A stretch of 64,000 nt of DNA from positions 2,914,001 to 2,978,000 of the forward strand of contig NZ_CP141606.1 of the NCBI RefSeq assembly GCF_035593345.1. The letters are read 5' to 3'. This DNA is from Lelliottia sp. JS-SCA-14. GTDB lineage: Bacteria; Pseudomonadota; Gammaproteobacteria; Enterobacterales; Enterobacteriaceae. Of this stretch, positions 28,530-36,432 are shown one piece after another. The position numbers and the translations under genes are program-made. How positions within the stretch are numbered: position 1 is the stretch's first letter; each line of letters opens with the position of its first letter. Under the pieces are notes generated by a model. The model was not told where the DNA came from, searched no databases, and saw nothing but the letters and a program-made list of their open reading frames with translations.

Positions 28530-30710
28530 ATGGTGAATATGCGCCGCCGGACGCCTCGCATCACATCGCTTTTCTGGATACTTATCCTCGCAGCCCTGGT
28601 CTGGGCCCGAGCCGCTTTTGCCCAGTCCGCTGCCGAAACCCACGCCATTCCCGTCTGGATTTATGACGCCGACAGCTTTGAATTCTGGCGCTCGCCTCAA
28701 GGCGAGTTACAGGGTTTTTATCCAGAACTGGTGCGCGCCATTAATGAAAAATATGGCACCCTTCTGGAACTCACGCCGGTCAGCGGCCCCGAGATCGGCC
28801 AGCGTTTTAACCGCGACATCTACGGCGTGTATGCGGGCGTGCTCAGAACCGAGGCCCGCGCGCGCACTAAAATTCTCTCCTCGCAGCTGTTCAATAATGA
28901 AGTGGTGGCCGCCAGCCCGAGCATGTCCGTGAATACGATCGAAGAGCTGGCGAATGCCCGCGTGCTGTTTCGCCAGAACGACGCCACTCTGGAAAGCGTG
29001 CAGAAGCGTTATCCGGAGCTGAAATTCCGCTCGCTGCATCTGGTCGCCAGCAGCGAAGAGGCGTTCCGTTTGCTGAGCGAGCACAAGGCGGATTTCTACA
29101 TCAATGACGCCAGCGAGATGGAAAACACCCAGCGCTATTATCTGATCTCCCGCCCCTTTCCCGAACTGCGTATTCCGGTGGTGCTGGCCTTCAGCCCGGA
29201 GCTGAAAGATCTGCGTGAAAAGGTGAATGTGTTTCTCGGCGAGTGGTATCGCAGTGGGAAGATGCACAGGACGCTGGAAGAGAGCAAGCGCCACTACCTC
29301 CTCAGCCGGATTTCGATCTCAAAAGAGGAGCGCGCGTGGCTTACGAACAACCGCCTGCAAATCTGGCTGCCGAAAAATGAGAACTTTGCGCCGGTGGTCT
29401 GGAAGGACGAGCGCGGCTATCAGGGCACCGCCATCAACATGATCAAGGACATGCGCGACCTGCTGGGCATGGAAGTGGATGTCCATTTTATCGATCACTA
29501 TGCCGACGCGCTGAGGCAGCAGCGCTGGCCGGTCCGCCTGGTGAATGTCGCGGAAACCACCGATCCCGAGCACGCCGCTGGCCGCATCGGGCCGGATGTG
29601 GCGTGGCATAACGTTTACTATAACCGTATCAAGCAGCCTTTCCTGTGGGATGAAGAGAGTATCCGCAGCCAGCGCGTGGGCGTGCTGGAGGGTTCATTCG
29701 CGGCCCGCTATCTGCAAAATCGCTTTGGCAGCGACGTGGTGATCGTCACCCGTCACAGCGTAAACGGGCTTATCGACGCGATGGAGAACAATAAAGTCGA
29801 CTTCATTCTGGGGGATCTGAGCTCGCTGGAATCGACCCTGCGCGGCAACGAACTGTTTCGCGGCGTTCTGAAAGTCGCGGGCGTCACCCGCAGCGAATTC
29901 ATCGTCGGCCCCTGGGTTCAGCCCGATCATCCGCTGTATCACTTGCTGACTCAGGTTAACCGCCTGTCGAGCTTCCGCACTCAGCTGGAACGTCATGAGG
30001 TGCACGAGTTCTTCCCGGCGCTCACCAAAAACACCTTAAAAATTATCAGCGTGATCCTGTTCGTCACCGTGCTTTTTAGCATTGGGATGCTGTTCATGAT
30101 GCGTCGGCATATAAAAGAGAGCCGCCTGGTGAACCGCAATATTGTGCAGGCCCTGGAGAAGGTGAACCGCGCCCACGACGATGAAACCGGAAGCCATATT
30201 CAGCGCGTGGCGAAATATTGCGGAATGATGGCGCGGGAACTGAATCTGTCGCGCAAAATGATGACAGAGATCGAACATTTTGCGTCGCTGCACGACGTCG
30301 GCAAAATTGCGGTGCCGGACAGGATCTTGCGCAAGCAAGGCCCGCTGACGGAACATGAGTTCAGCGAGATGAAACTGCACACCACCAAGGGCTATATGAT
30401 TATTCAGGGCCTGGGGCTCGGCCCGGTGGCGGAAAACATCATTCACTTCCATCATGAGAAATGGGACGGCAGCGGCTATCCCGAAGGGCTGCGCGGAGAA
30501 AATATTCCGCTCGAAGCGCGCATTCTGGCGCTGGCAGATGTGTACGACGCCCTGCGGCAAAAGCGCGTCTATAAACCCGGATTCAGCCATGAGCAGGCGT
30601 GCGAAGTGATTTTTGAGGGTGCCGGAAAACATTTCGATCCGCAGCTGATCGCCCTGTTCCGCCAGCACCATCTGAAATTCCGCATGATCTTCGACAGTCT
30701 CGCCGATTAA
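28530..30710 (+). CDS. HD-GYP phosphodiesterase with periplasmic solute-binding sensor domains
   Basis: 726-aa membrane signalling protein, predicted to degrade cyclic di-GMP. A signal/TM segment (about 11-31, ARAAFA) is followed by two SBP_bac_3-like domains in the periplasm (about 40-255 and 265-490, for example GVLEGSFAARYLQNRFGSD), a TM helix (about 503-525) and a cytoplasmic HD-GYP domain. Catalytic residues are complete: ETGSHIQRV, HDVGKIAVPD (about 587), HHEKWDGSGYPEG (about 640) and ADVYDALRQKR. HD-GYP proteins are much rarer than EAL proteins in Enterobacteriaceae. Location in the flagellar region suggests a motility or biofilm role. ATG 28530 follows GGGGAACA. Confidence 0.88.
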   Translation: MVNMRRRTPRITSLFWILILAALVWARAAFAQSAAETHAIPVWIYDADSFEFWRSPQGELQGFYPELVRAINEKYGTLLELTPVSGPEIGQRFNRDIYGVYAGVLRTEARARTKILSSQLFNNEVVAASPSMSVNTIEELANARVLFRQNDATLESVQKRYPELKFRSLHLVASSEEAFRLLSEHKADFYINDASEMENTQRYYLISRPFPELRIPVVLAFSPELKDLREKVNVFLGEWYRSGKMHRTLEESKRHYLLSRISISKEERAWLTNNRLQIWLPKNENFAPVVWKDERGYQGTAINMIKDMRDLLGMEVDVHFIDHYADALRQQRWPVRLVNVAETTDPEHAAGRIGPDVAWHNVYYNRIKQPFLWDEESIRSQRVGVLEGSFAARYLQNRFGSDVVIVTRHSVNGLIDAMENNKVDFILGDLSSLESTLRGNELFRGVLKVAGVTRSEFIVGPWVQPDHPLYHLLTQVNRLSSFRTQLERHEVHEFFPALTKNTLKIISVILFVTVLFSIGMLFMMRRHIKESRLVNRNIVQALEKVNRAHDDETGSHIQRVAKYCGMMARELNLSRKMMTEIEHFASLHDVGKIAVPDRILRKQGPLTEHEFSEMKLHTTKGYMIIQGLGLGPVAENIIHFHHEKWDGSGYPEGLRGENIPLEARILALADVYDALRQKRVYKPGFSHEQACEVIFEGAGKHFDPQLIALFRQHHLKFRMIFDSLAD

Positions 30711-30814
30711 ATCATGCCGTTGTGAAGAGAAAGGGAAATTCGTCCGGCTATTCCAGGCATTGTCTGGCTTATCAGACAGTAAGATAACCTGTTTACATCA
30801 GATCAGGGCGAGAT

Positions 30815-31153
30815 ATGAAGAGAGTATTCGTTGCAGGATTAGTACTGCTCCTCGCGGGCTGCACGGTCACCCGCCAGGCGCAGGTGAGCAATGCCGATGC
30901 GACTGGCGGCGTGGTCCGGCTGGATTACGGTCAGCCGATTTTCCAGAATGCCCGTTACGATGACTACGTCACCAACGGGACCGCCACGCGCGAGTGTCAG
31001 AGCATGGGCTTCGCGACCGCCTCTTTCTACGGCCAGCCGATTAAAACCTGTAGCCTGTTCAGCGGGTCGGTTTGCCTCAACCAGACCGTCACCATTCAGT
31101 ACAAATGCATGGGCTATGCGATAAATCCTGGCCCTACCCAAACCTACTATTAA
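30815..31153 (+). CDS. yecR: YecR family lipoprotein
   Basis: 112-aa lipoprotein; lipobox LLLAGC with the lipidated Cys at about residue 16, followed by TVTRQAQVSNADAT. C-terminal half has conserved Cys and motifs ATRECQSMGFATA and CLNQTVTIQYKCMGY. In E. coli yecR belongs to the FlhDC regulon, but its role is unknown. Position before ftnA is conserved. Confidence 0.88.
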   Translation: MKRVFVAGLVLLLAGCTVTRQAQVSNADATGGVVRLDYGQPIFQNARYDDYVTNGTATRECQSMGFATASFYGQPIKTCSLFSGSVCLNQTVTIQYKCMGYAINPGPTQTYY

Positions 31154-31160
31154 TAATAGT

Positions 31161-31190
31161 GCTGCCAGTATTGTTCTGGCAGCTTATTTA
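31161..31190 (+). terminator. Hairpin terminator after yecR
   Basis: GCTGCCAG-TATTGTT-CTGGCAGC followed by TTATTTA; 8-bp stem with a weak T-rich tail. Confidence 0.7.
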
Positions 31191-31356
31191 ATACGAAGCG
31201 AAACCATTCTCATTAAAATATAAATAAGCGCCAATGCGTTTTATTCCCATTCGTATTTTTAATAAATAATATACTTATTTTACCTTTTGCAAATAATTAA
31301 ATAACAAATTATAGTGACGCCCTGACTGACTAATAATAATTTCCCGGAGCTGCGCT

Positions 31357-31854
31357 ATGCTGAAAACTGAAATGATCGATAAGCTCAACGAACAAATGAA
31401 CCTTGAGCTTTTTTCATCCCTGCTTTATCAACAGATGAGTGCCTGGTGCAGCTACCACAGCTTTGAAGGCGCGGCTGCGTTTCTGCGTCGCCACGCTCAG
31501 GAAGAGATGACGCACATGCAGCGTCTGTTCGATTATCTCTCTGACACCGGCAGCCTGCCGCGCATCAACCCGGTTGCGTCTCCGTTTGCCGAGTACGCCT
31601 CTCTGGACGAACTGTTCCGCGCCACTTACGAACACGAACAGCTGATCACCCAGAAAATTAACGAACTGACTCACGCGGCGATGGTGGCTCAGGATTATCC
31701 GACCTTTAATTTCCTGCAATGGTATGTTGCAGAGCAGCACGAAGAAGAGAAACTGTTTAAATCCGTACTCGATAAATTATCGCTGGCGGGTAAATCAGGC
31801 GAAGGTCTGTACTTTATTGATAAAGAGTTGTCGACTCTCGACACACAGAAATAA
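31357..31854 (+). CDS. ftnA: Bacterial non-haem ferritin FtnA
   Basis: 165-aa iron-storage ferritin subunit (24-mer cage). Ferroxidase ligands are in place: Glu17 in NLELFSS, Glu49/Glu50 and His53 in QEEMTHMQ, Glu94 region in ATYEHEQ, and Gln127 in AEQHEEE. Much closer to the canonical enzyme than FtnB at 23378. The upstream 200 bp is very AT-rich, and in E. coli ftnA is induced by Fe-Fur through H-NS displacement; no Fur box was assigned. Ribosome site CCCGGAGCTGCGCT. Confidence 0.97.
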   Translation: MLKTEMIDKLNEQMNLELFSSLLYQQMSAWCSYHSFEGAAAFLRRHAQEEMTHMQRLFDYLSDTGSLPRINPVASPFAEYASLDELFRATYEHEQLITQKINELTHAAMVAQDYPTFNFLQWYVAEQHEEEKLFKSVLDKLSLAGKSGEGLYFIDKELSTLDTQK

Positions 31855-31861
31855 AGTTTCG

Positions 31862-31887
31862 GGGAGCCATCTGGCTCCCTTTTTTTA
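31862..31887 (+). terminator. Intrinsic terminator of ftnA
   Basis: GGGAGCC-ATCT-GGCTCCC followed by seven Ts, eight bases after the ftnA stop. Confidence 0.95.
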
Positions 31888-31970
31888 TTGGCGACAGATT
31901 TTACTTTCGCGCGTTGAAAACCCCCTCTTCCCCCCTTGATAAAATTCCCTCTCGCCGCCTGCTTCAACCC

Positions 31971-32011
31971 TGTAAAAATTCCATTACACCCCTTGTAACG
32001 GGGATTTGACG
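31971..32011 (+). promoter_or_regulatory. Two TyrR boxes of the tyrP promoter
   Basis: Box 31971-31988, TGTAAA-AATTCC-ATTACA, has one mismatch to TGTAAA-N6-TTTACA. A weaker second box at 31994-32011, TGTAAC-GGGGAT-TTGACG, is centred 23 bp downstream and contains the likely -35 TTGACG. This strong-upstream/weak-over-35 arrangement is the known E. coli tyrP design for TyrR repression with tyrosine and activation with phenylalanine. Confidence 0.75.
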
Positions 32012-32079
32012 AGGTTGCGCTTTTGTCTTACTCTGCGCCGCAGATTAGGTTGCGATTAGCGGTTGTGGTAGAGGAAAGC

Positions 32080-33291
32080 GTGAAGAACAGAACACTGGGA
32101 AGTATTTTTATCGTCGCAGGCACGACGATTGGCGCAGGAATGCTGGCGATGCCACTGGCCGCCGCGGGCGTCGGATTTGGCGTGACGCTGGTGCTATTGG
32201 GTTGCCTGTGGGCGTTGATGTGTTACACCGCCCTGCTGTTGCTGGAAGTGTATCAGCACGTTCCGGCGGATACGGGCCTCGGCTCGCTGGCCGCGCGCTA
32301 TCTTGGCCGCTACGGTCAGTGGATCACCGGTTTTAGCATGATGTTCCTGATGTATGCCCTGACGGCGGCGTACATGAGCGGTGCGGGCGAGCTGATTGCG
32401 TCGAGCGTCAACGACTGGTTTGGCACGGATATCTCTCCGGCCACCGGCGTTGTCTTCTTTACCCTGATTGGCGGCGGCGTGGTGTGCGTCGGTACATCGC
32501 TAGTCGATCTCTTTAACCGTTTTCTGTTTACCGCCAAGATTATTTTCCTGGTGGTGATGCTGGCCCTGCTGGCTCCGCACGTTCACAAAGTGAATCTGCT
32601 GACGCTGCCTCTGCAACAGGGTCTGGCGCTTTCCGCAATCCCCGTGATTTTCACCTCCTTCGGCTTTCACGGCAGCGTGCCGAGCATCGTCAGCTATATG
32701 AATGGCGATATTCGTAAGCTGCGTCGCGTGTTTATTATCGGCAGTGCGATCCCGCTGATTGCCTATATTTTCTGGCAGCTGGTGACGCTCGGCAGCATTG
32801 GCTCTTCGACCTTTATGGGCTTAATGGCCGATCACTCGGGTCTGAACGGATTCCTGCAGGCGTTACGTGAAGTAGTGGCCTCGCCGCACGTAGAGCTGGC
32901 GGTGCATCTGTTTGCCGATCTGGCGCTGGCCACCTCCTTCCTCGGCGTGGCGCTGGGGTTGTTCGATTATCTGGCGGATCTGTTCCAGCGTAATCGCTCC
33001 GTCGGCGGACGCATTCAGACGGGACTGATCACCTTCCTGCCACCGCTAGCCTTCGCGCTGTTCTATCCGCGCGGATTTGTGATGGCGCTGGGTTACGCGG
33101 GCGTGGCGCTGGCGGTGCTGGCGCTGCTGCTCCCTTCTCTGCTGGCATGGAAAAGCCGCCAGCAGCATCCGGATTCGGGTTATCGGGTGTGGGGCGGGAA
33201 GCCGTTGTTAGGCCTGGTGTTTGTGTGTGGGATTGGGGTGATTTTGGTGCAGTTTTTGATTGTGGCGGGGGTGTTGCCCGAGGTCGGGTGA
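32080..33291 (+). CDS. tyrP: Tyrosine-specific permease TyrP
   Basis: 403-aa inner-membrane proton symporter of the hydroxy/aromatic amino acid permease (HAAAP) family, colinear with E. coli TyrP. Eleven TM helices; motifs [40 protein letters not shown] and [17 protein letters not shown]. Start is GTG 32080 (VKNRTLGS) after AGAGGAAA, matching E. coli; an upstream in-frame ATG at 32023 would lie inside the promoter and is rejected. The gene yecH, found between ftnA and tyrP in E. coli, is absent. Confidence 0.96.
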   Translation: MKNRTLGSIFIVAGTTIGAGMLAMPLAAAGVGFGVTLVLLGCLWALMCYTALLLLEVYQHVPADTGLGSLAARYLGRYGQWITGFSMMFLMYALTAAYMSGAGELIASSVNDWFGTDISPATGVVFFTLIGGGVVCVGTSLVDLFNRFLFTAKIIFLVVMLALLAPHVHKVNLLTLPLQQGLALSAIPVIFTSFGFHGSVPSIVSYMNGDIRKLRRVFIIGSAIPLIAYIFWQLVTLGSIGSSTFMGLMADHSGLNGFLQALREVVASPHVELAVHLFADLALATSFLGVALGLFDYLADLFQRNRSVGGRIQTGLITFLPPLAFALFYPRGFVMALGYAGVALAVLALLLPSLLAWKSRQQHPDSGYRVWGGKPLLGLVFVCGIGVILVQFLIVAGVLPEVG

Positions 33292-33370
33292 TCCTGTTTT
33301 TGAAGCATTTGAGGTTGTTCCGTTCACTTTATGTTCGACAGAATATAATGGCTGCATAACCTGTGAACGT

Positions 33371-33398
33371 GAAAAGGGGGCTGCGCGGCCCCCTTTTC
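33371..33398. terminator. Strong hairpin downstream of tyrP
   Basis: Perfect 10-bp stem GAAAAGGGGG / CCCCCTTTTC with an 8-base loop, 80 bp after tyrP. The right arm ends in TTTTC, so it may terminate tyrP; it is also the first of the dense hairpins described next. Confidence 0.6.
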
Positions 33399-33424
33399 AA
33401 TCCCCGCGCCCCGCCATGAAATCG

Positions 33425-33712
33425 GTGCTTCGCACTGCGCTCATCTCCCGGCCTGCTGCCCGCGGCCGGCTCGACTCGTGATTACTCGTCCCATCCATGG
33501 GACTCGCCCCTACGGGGCCAGCGCAAGCGCTGTTCAAAATTGCTCCCGGCAATTTTGTCCTGTCTCGTTTCGCCTCTGGTCGCCATCCCTGGCGCCCAGA
33601 CCTTGTCATCCGGCCTCCGGTTCGCCGATTTCTGCGGGGACCCACACCGGTGCCCAATGTAACGTTTCATTCTGACTTTAATTCTGTCGGAAGCGGCTTC
33701 GCATTTTGCGAA
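33425..33712. other. Hairpin-dense non-coding element
   Basis: No supportable gene in about 290 bp, but at least seven short perfect stems in series: GTGC/GCAC at 33425, GTCCCAT/ATGGGAC at 33488, GCCCC/GGGGC at 33506, CAGCGC/GCGCTG at 33519, CAAAATTGC/GCAATTTTG at 33535, a 10-bp stem with one mismatch at 33575-33600 (TCTGGTCGCCA pairing with TGGCGCCCAGA), CCGG/CCGG at 33610 and TTCGCA/TGCGAA at 33698. Such density suggests a structured RNA or a small mobile-type element. Its family is not recognised. Confidence 0.55.
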
Positions 33713-33732
33713 TTTGCTCTGATTTTGGGGCA

Positions 33733-33748
33733 CTGTTTTTTTATACAG
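33733..33748 (+). promoter_or_regulatory. LexA (SOS) box upstream of the symE-like gene
   Basis: CTGTTTTTTTATACAG fits CTGT-N8-ACAG exactly and matches the consensus CTGTATATATATACAG at 13 of 16 positions. It lies 123 bp before the toxin gene ATG. E. coli symE is itself LexA controlled. Confidence 0.75.
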
Positions 33749-33870
33749 AGGAGTATTATTAGGCTTACGCGATGGAGGGGTTCTTCAGAGCGGAAAAATA
33801 TGAAGCGCGGCGTAAAGGTGCTGGAACACCGTTACACCGCTAACCACAAAAAACTGAAAAGGAGTTATTT

Positions 33871-34320
33871 ATGGCTGCGAATGAGTTTATGCCAGATCCC
33901 ACTATTGCCCAAACAGATCCTGAGAGATCAGAGGGTAATGATCGTTTTCACGAGGTGACTCGCAAAAAAGACGCCCGTCGTCTGCACGGTAAAACCCTGA
34001 ATGTCGCCATGGTGCATGCGCGAGCTGACACGCCTCAGTCCAGCACCGCCTGCTGCGAACTTTATTCGCGCATGGGACACAGCTATCTACCTCTTACCGG
34101 AGAGTGGCTTTCGAAAGCCGGTTTTATCGACGGGATGCCGGTGAAAATTCGTGTGATGCCGGACTGCATCATCATCACCCCGCAAAACACCCGCGAGTTG
34201 TGGGGCTGTCTGGAAGGCATGAGCGTGGTGAGTATAAACAAACAGCGCGTATCGGAGTGGTTAAAAACCTTTCCTGGTGCGCTAAATGATACGGGGAATA
34301 TTCCGGTGGTGCAGCGGTGA
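33871..34320 (+). CDS. SymE-type toxin family protein
   Basis: 149-aa protein whose C-terminal half (LPLTGEWLSKAGFIDGMPVKIRVMPDCIIITPQ, given in pieces: GEWLSKAGF, PVKIRVMPDCIIIT) aligns with the AbrB-fold core of E. coli SymE (GQWLEAAGF, VVDVKVMEGCIVLT). SymE is an SOS-induced toxin of a type I toxin-antitoxin pair, regulated by the antisense RNA SymR and Lon. The N-terminal 70 residues are not like E. coli SymE. Ribosome site AAAGGAGTTATTT is strong. An antisense antitoxin RNA was looked for but could not be confirmed by eye. Confidence 0.75.
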   Translation: MAANEFMPDPTIAQTDPERSEGNDRFHEVTRKKDARRLHGKTLNVAMVHARADTPQSSTACCELYSRMGHSYLPLTGEWLSKAGFIDGMPVKIRVMPDCIIITPQNTRELWGCLEGMSVVSINKQRVSEWLKTFPGALNDTGNIPVVQR

Positions 34321-34327
34321 GATAAAC

Positions 34328-34397
34328 CGCCCGGCGGCGCTTCGCTTGCACGGGCCTACAGGGTTTTGTAGGCCGGGTAAGCGCAGCGCCACCCGGC
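34328..34397. repeat. BIME (two inverted REP elements)
   Basis: Same bipartite structure as at 25388: GCCCGGCGGCGCTTCGCTT...GGGCCTAC, a short spacer, then TGTAGGCCGGGTAAGCGC...CCACCCGGC. Between convergent symE-like and yecA genes. Confidence 0.85.
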
Positions 34398-34403
34398 TGG
34401 GTT

Positions 34404-35072
34404 TTAATGCAGGCAGCAGCTCTTAAACTTCTTCCCGCTCCCGCATGGGCACGGATCGTTACGTCCCACTTTGGTCCCGTTGACGATCGGTTTTTGTGAC
34501 AGCGGCTGCTGCGGATTCGCCAGCCAGTAGTTGTACAAACGAATCGCCGCCGGGCGGATACTGTCCACGCTCGCCTGGTACTCGTCTTCTGTCATCTCTT
34601 CGACGAGGTCGACGTTCTCTTCCGTACCGTGCAGGGCAATCACCGCCAGATCCGGCTTCAGCTCTTCCGGTAACGTGGACCAGTCGGTCAGCGCCATGCC
34701 GCGCATGTAGCCGTAGCACCACTCTTCCACCACGGTGTAGGTTTTACCGTCGACTTCGTTCTCGCCAAACACCGGCTCAAACTGGTCAGGGTAATCGCTC
34801 AGGCGCTCGGCGATATCGTTCATGTGCTTAAAGCAAAGATCGATAAAGCGGTGCATTTCGCGGTCGTTTTTCCAGCGTGGAATGTACTTTTGCCCGCCCC
34901 ACGCGGCCACCAGCCAGGTGTCGGGTTCGACGACGATCGGACCGGACAACACCGCGGTCAACATGCCGTCGAGTTCGGAAACGTCAATCACCGACGCTTC
35001 TTCGTGACCGTAGGACATCAACGTCTCTTCCAGCCACTCCAGTTCGTTTTCAGATAATGGGCCTTCAGTCAT
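34404..35072 (-). CDS. yecA: UPF0149 / SEC-C metal-binding protein YecA
   Basis: 222-aa protein matching E. coli YecA (221 aa). N-terminal UPF0149 helical domain ([46 protein letters not shown]) and a C-terminal SEC-C zinc motif [20 protein letters not shown] with the CPC-x8-CC ligands, also found in SecA. In E. coli YecA binds metal and associates with ribosomes. Start ATG 35072 after CAGGAGTATCAGCA; 27 further upstream codons were not used. Confidence 0.95.
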   Translation of the reverse strand: MTEGPLSENELEWLEETLMSYGHEEASVIDVSELDGMLTAVLSGPIVVEPDTWLVAAWGGQKYIPRWKNDREMHRFIDLCFKHMNDIAERLSDYPDQFEPVFGENEVDGKTYTVVEEWCYGYMRGMALTDWSTLPEELKPDLAVIALHGTEENVDLVEEMTEDEYQASVDSIRPAAIRLYNYWLANPQQPLSQKPIVNGTKVGRNDPCPCGSGKKFKSCCLH

Positions 35073-35118
35073 TGCTGATACTCCTGAAAAAAAGAAAAGG
35101 AGCTTACCACACTTCAGG

Positions 35119-36432
35119 CTAGTACTCTTTAAATGCCAGTTCCAGGCGGGCAATGAGCGGTTTAAACAGATAGCTCATCAGGGTGCGCTCGCCGGTTTTG
35201 ATGGTCACGCTGGCGGGCATCCCGGCTTTGATTTTGTAGTCGCCAAGCAAATGCACGCCCTGCGGGCTGACCTGCACTTCTGCCAGATAATAGGGCTGCT
35301 GGGTGACTTTATCGATCAGCCTGTCCGCCGAAACCGTTAAAACACGCGCGGGAACCGAAGGCAGCAGCGCATGGTTCAGCGCCGGGAACAGCACATCCAC
35401 CGTCAGCCCCGGCACCATTTTATCGATAGCATGCACCGGGATTTTGGCGTCGATCTGCAGCGGCTGATTGGCCGAGACAATATCCATCAGATGTTCGCCA
35501 GGCTGGATAATGCCCCCGACGGTGCTGACTTTCACGTCCAGCACAATCCCGTCAATCGGCGAGCGAATCTCGGTGTTTTCCAGCTCATGGCGGGTGGAGG
35601 CCAGCTCATCCTCCAGCGTCGCGACATCTTTCTGATTCACCGTCAGCTCAGATTCCACCTCGCGGATAAACTGATGCTGCACCTGATACGCTTTGATTTT
35701 TAACTCATTCTGCTGGGATTTCAGTTTGGCGATGTTGAGAATATCTTCCGACACGCTGCTGGAAATCTCCGCCGCCTCCCGCTCCAGCACCAGTAGCTGC
35801 GCTTTCGGGTAGTAATTTTTTGCGCTCAGCGATCTGAGTGTGCCTAACTCGCGGTTGATCAGGGTGAACTGATGCTCACGGTAGCCTTTAATTTTGTTGA
35901 GATTTTCCGTCTGCCCGGCCAGACCGTCGAGCGTCTCCTGGATCATCGACAACTCATCCTGAATGGTTTTCTTGCGCGTCTCGAAGAGCTTTTCCTGCAG
36001 GCGACGGACTTCCGTCAGGCGTTTGTTGCCCGCAAAATGCTGCGTCAGCGCGTCGCTAAAAGCGATCGATTCCAGCCCGTCGCGCTCGGCCAGCAGCCGA
36101 TCTTCGACGGTTTTCGCCGCAATATACTGGGCACTGAGCGCGCTGTAGCGCATATCGAGCTGGATTTTATCCAGCCGCACCAGAACCTGATCCTTTTTAA
36201 CCGTCTCGCCCTCTTTGATAAAAATATCCGTTACCCGCCCGCCGCTTAAATGCTGGATGGTTTTGCGATTGCTCGACACCGTCACCGTCCCGTCAGCCAC
36301 CACACCCGCATCCAGCGGGGCCTGAACCGCCCAGAGCAAAAAGCCGCCGACGCCGAGCACAATGACCACAATCCCCCGCAGCAGCGGCGGCCAGATATTG
36401 GTATCAACGGTATTATCCTGATTCTTTTTCAT
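35119..36432 (-). CDS. Type I secretion membrane-fusion (HlyD-family) adaptor
   Basis: 437-aa periplasmic adaptor linking the ABC exporter to TolC. Short cytoplasmic N-terminus, one TM (about 20-40, [20 protein letters not shown]), lipoyl half-motif [18 protein letters not shown], a long coiled coil (about 90-280) and the C-terminal beta-barrel with the HlyD signature [23 protein letters not shown]. Start ATG 36432 overlaps the exporter stop (TGATG); the preceding GTG is a weak alternative. PrtE/HlyD-like class that accompanies RTX proteins. No TolC-like gene is present, so the housekeeping TolC is presumably used. Confidence 0.93.
   Translation of the reverse strand: MKKNQDNTVDTNIWPPLLRGIVVIVLGVGGFLLWAVQAPLDAGVVADGTVTVSSNRKTIQHLSGGRVTDIFIKEGETVKKDQVLVRLDKIQLDMRYSALSAQYIAAKTVEDRLLAERDGLESIAFSDALTQHFAGNKRLTEVRRLQEKLFETRKKTIQDELSMIQETLDGLAGQTENLNKIKGYREHQFTLINRELGTLRSLSAKNYYPKAQLLVLEREAAEISSSVSEDILNIAKLKSQQNELKIKAYQVQHQFIREVESELTVNQKDVATLEDELASTRHELENTEIRSPIDGIVLDVKVSTVGGIIQPGEHLMDIVSANQPLQIDAKIPVHAIDKMVPGLTVDVLFPALNHALLPSVPARVLTVSADRLIDKVTQQPYYLAEVQVSPQGVHLLGDYKIKAGMPASVTIKTGERTLMSYLFKPLIARLELAFKEY

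Noticed and set aside
33497..33958. 153-codon ORF through the hairpin-dense element
   Set aside because: Pro/Arg-rich translation without features, overlaps the LexA box and toxin gene out of frame.
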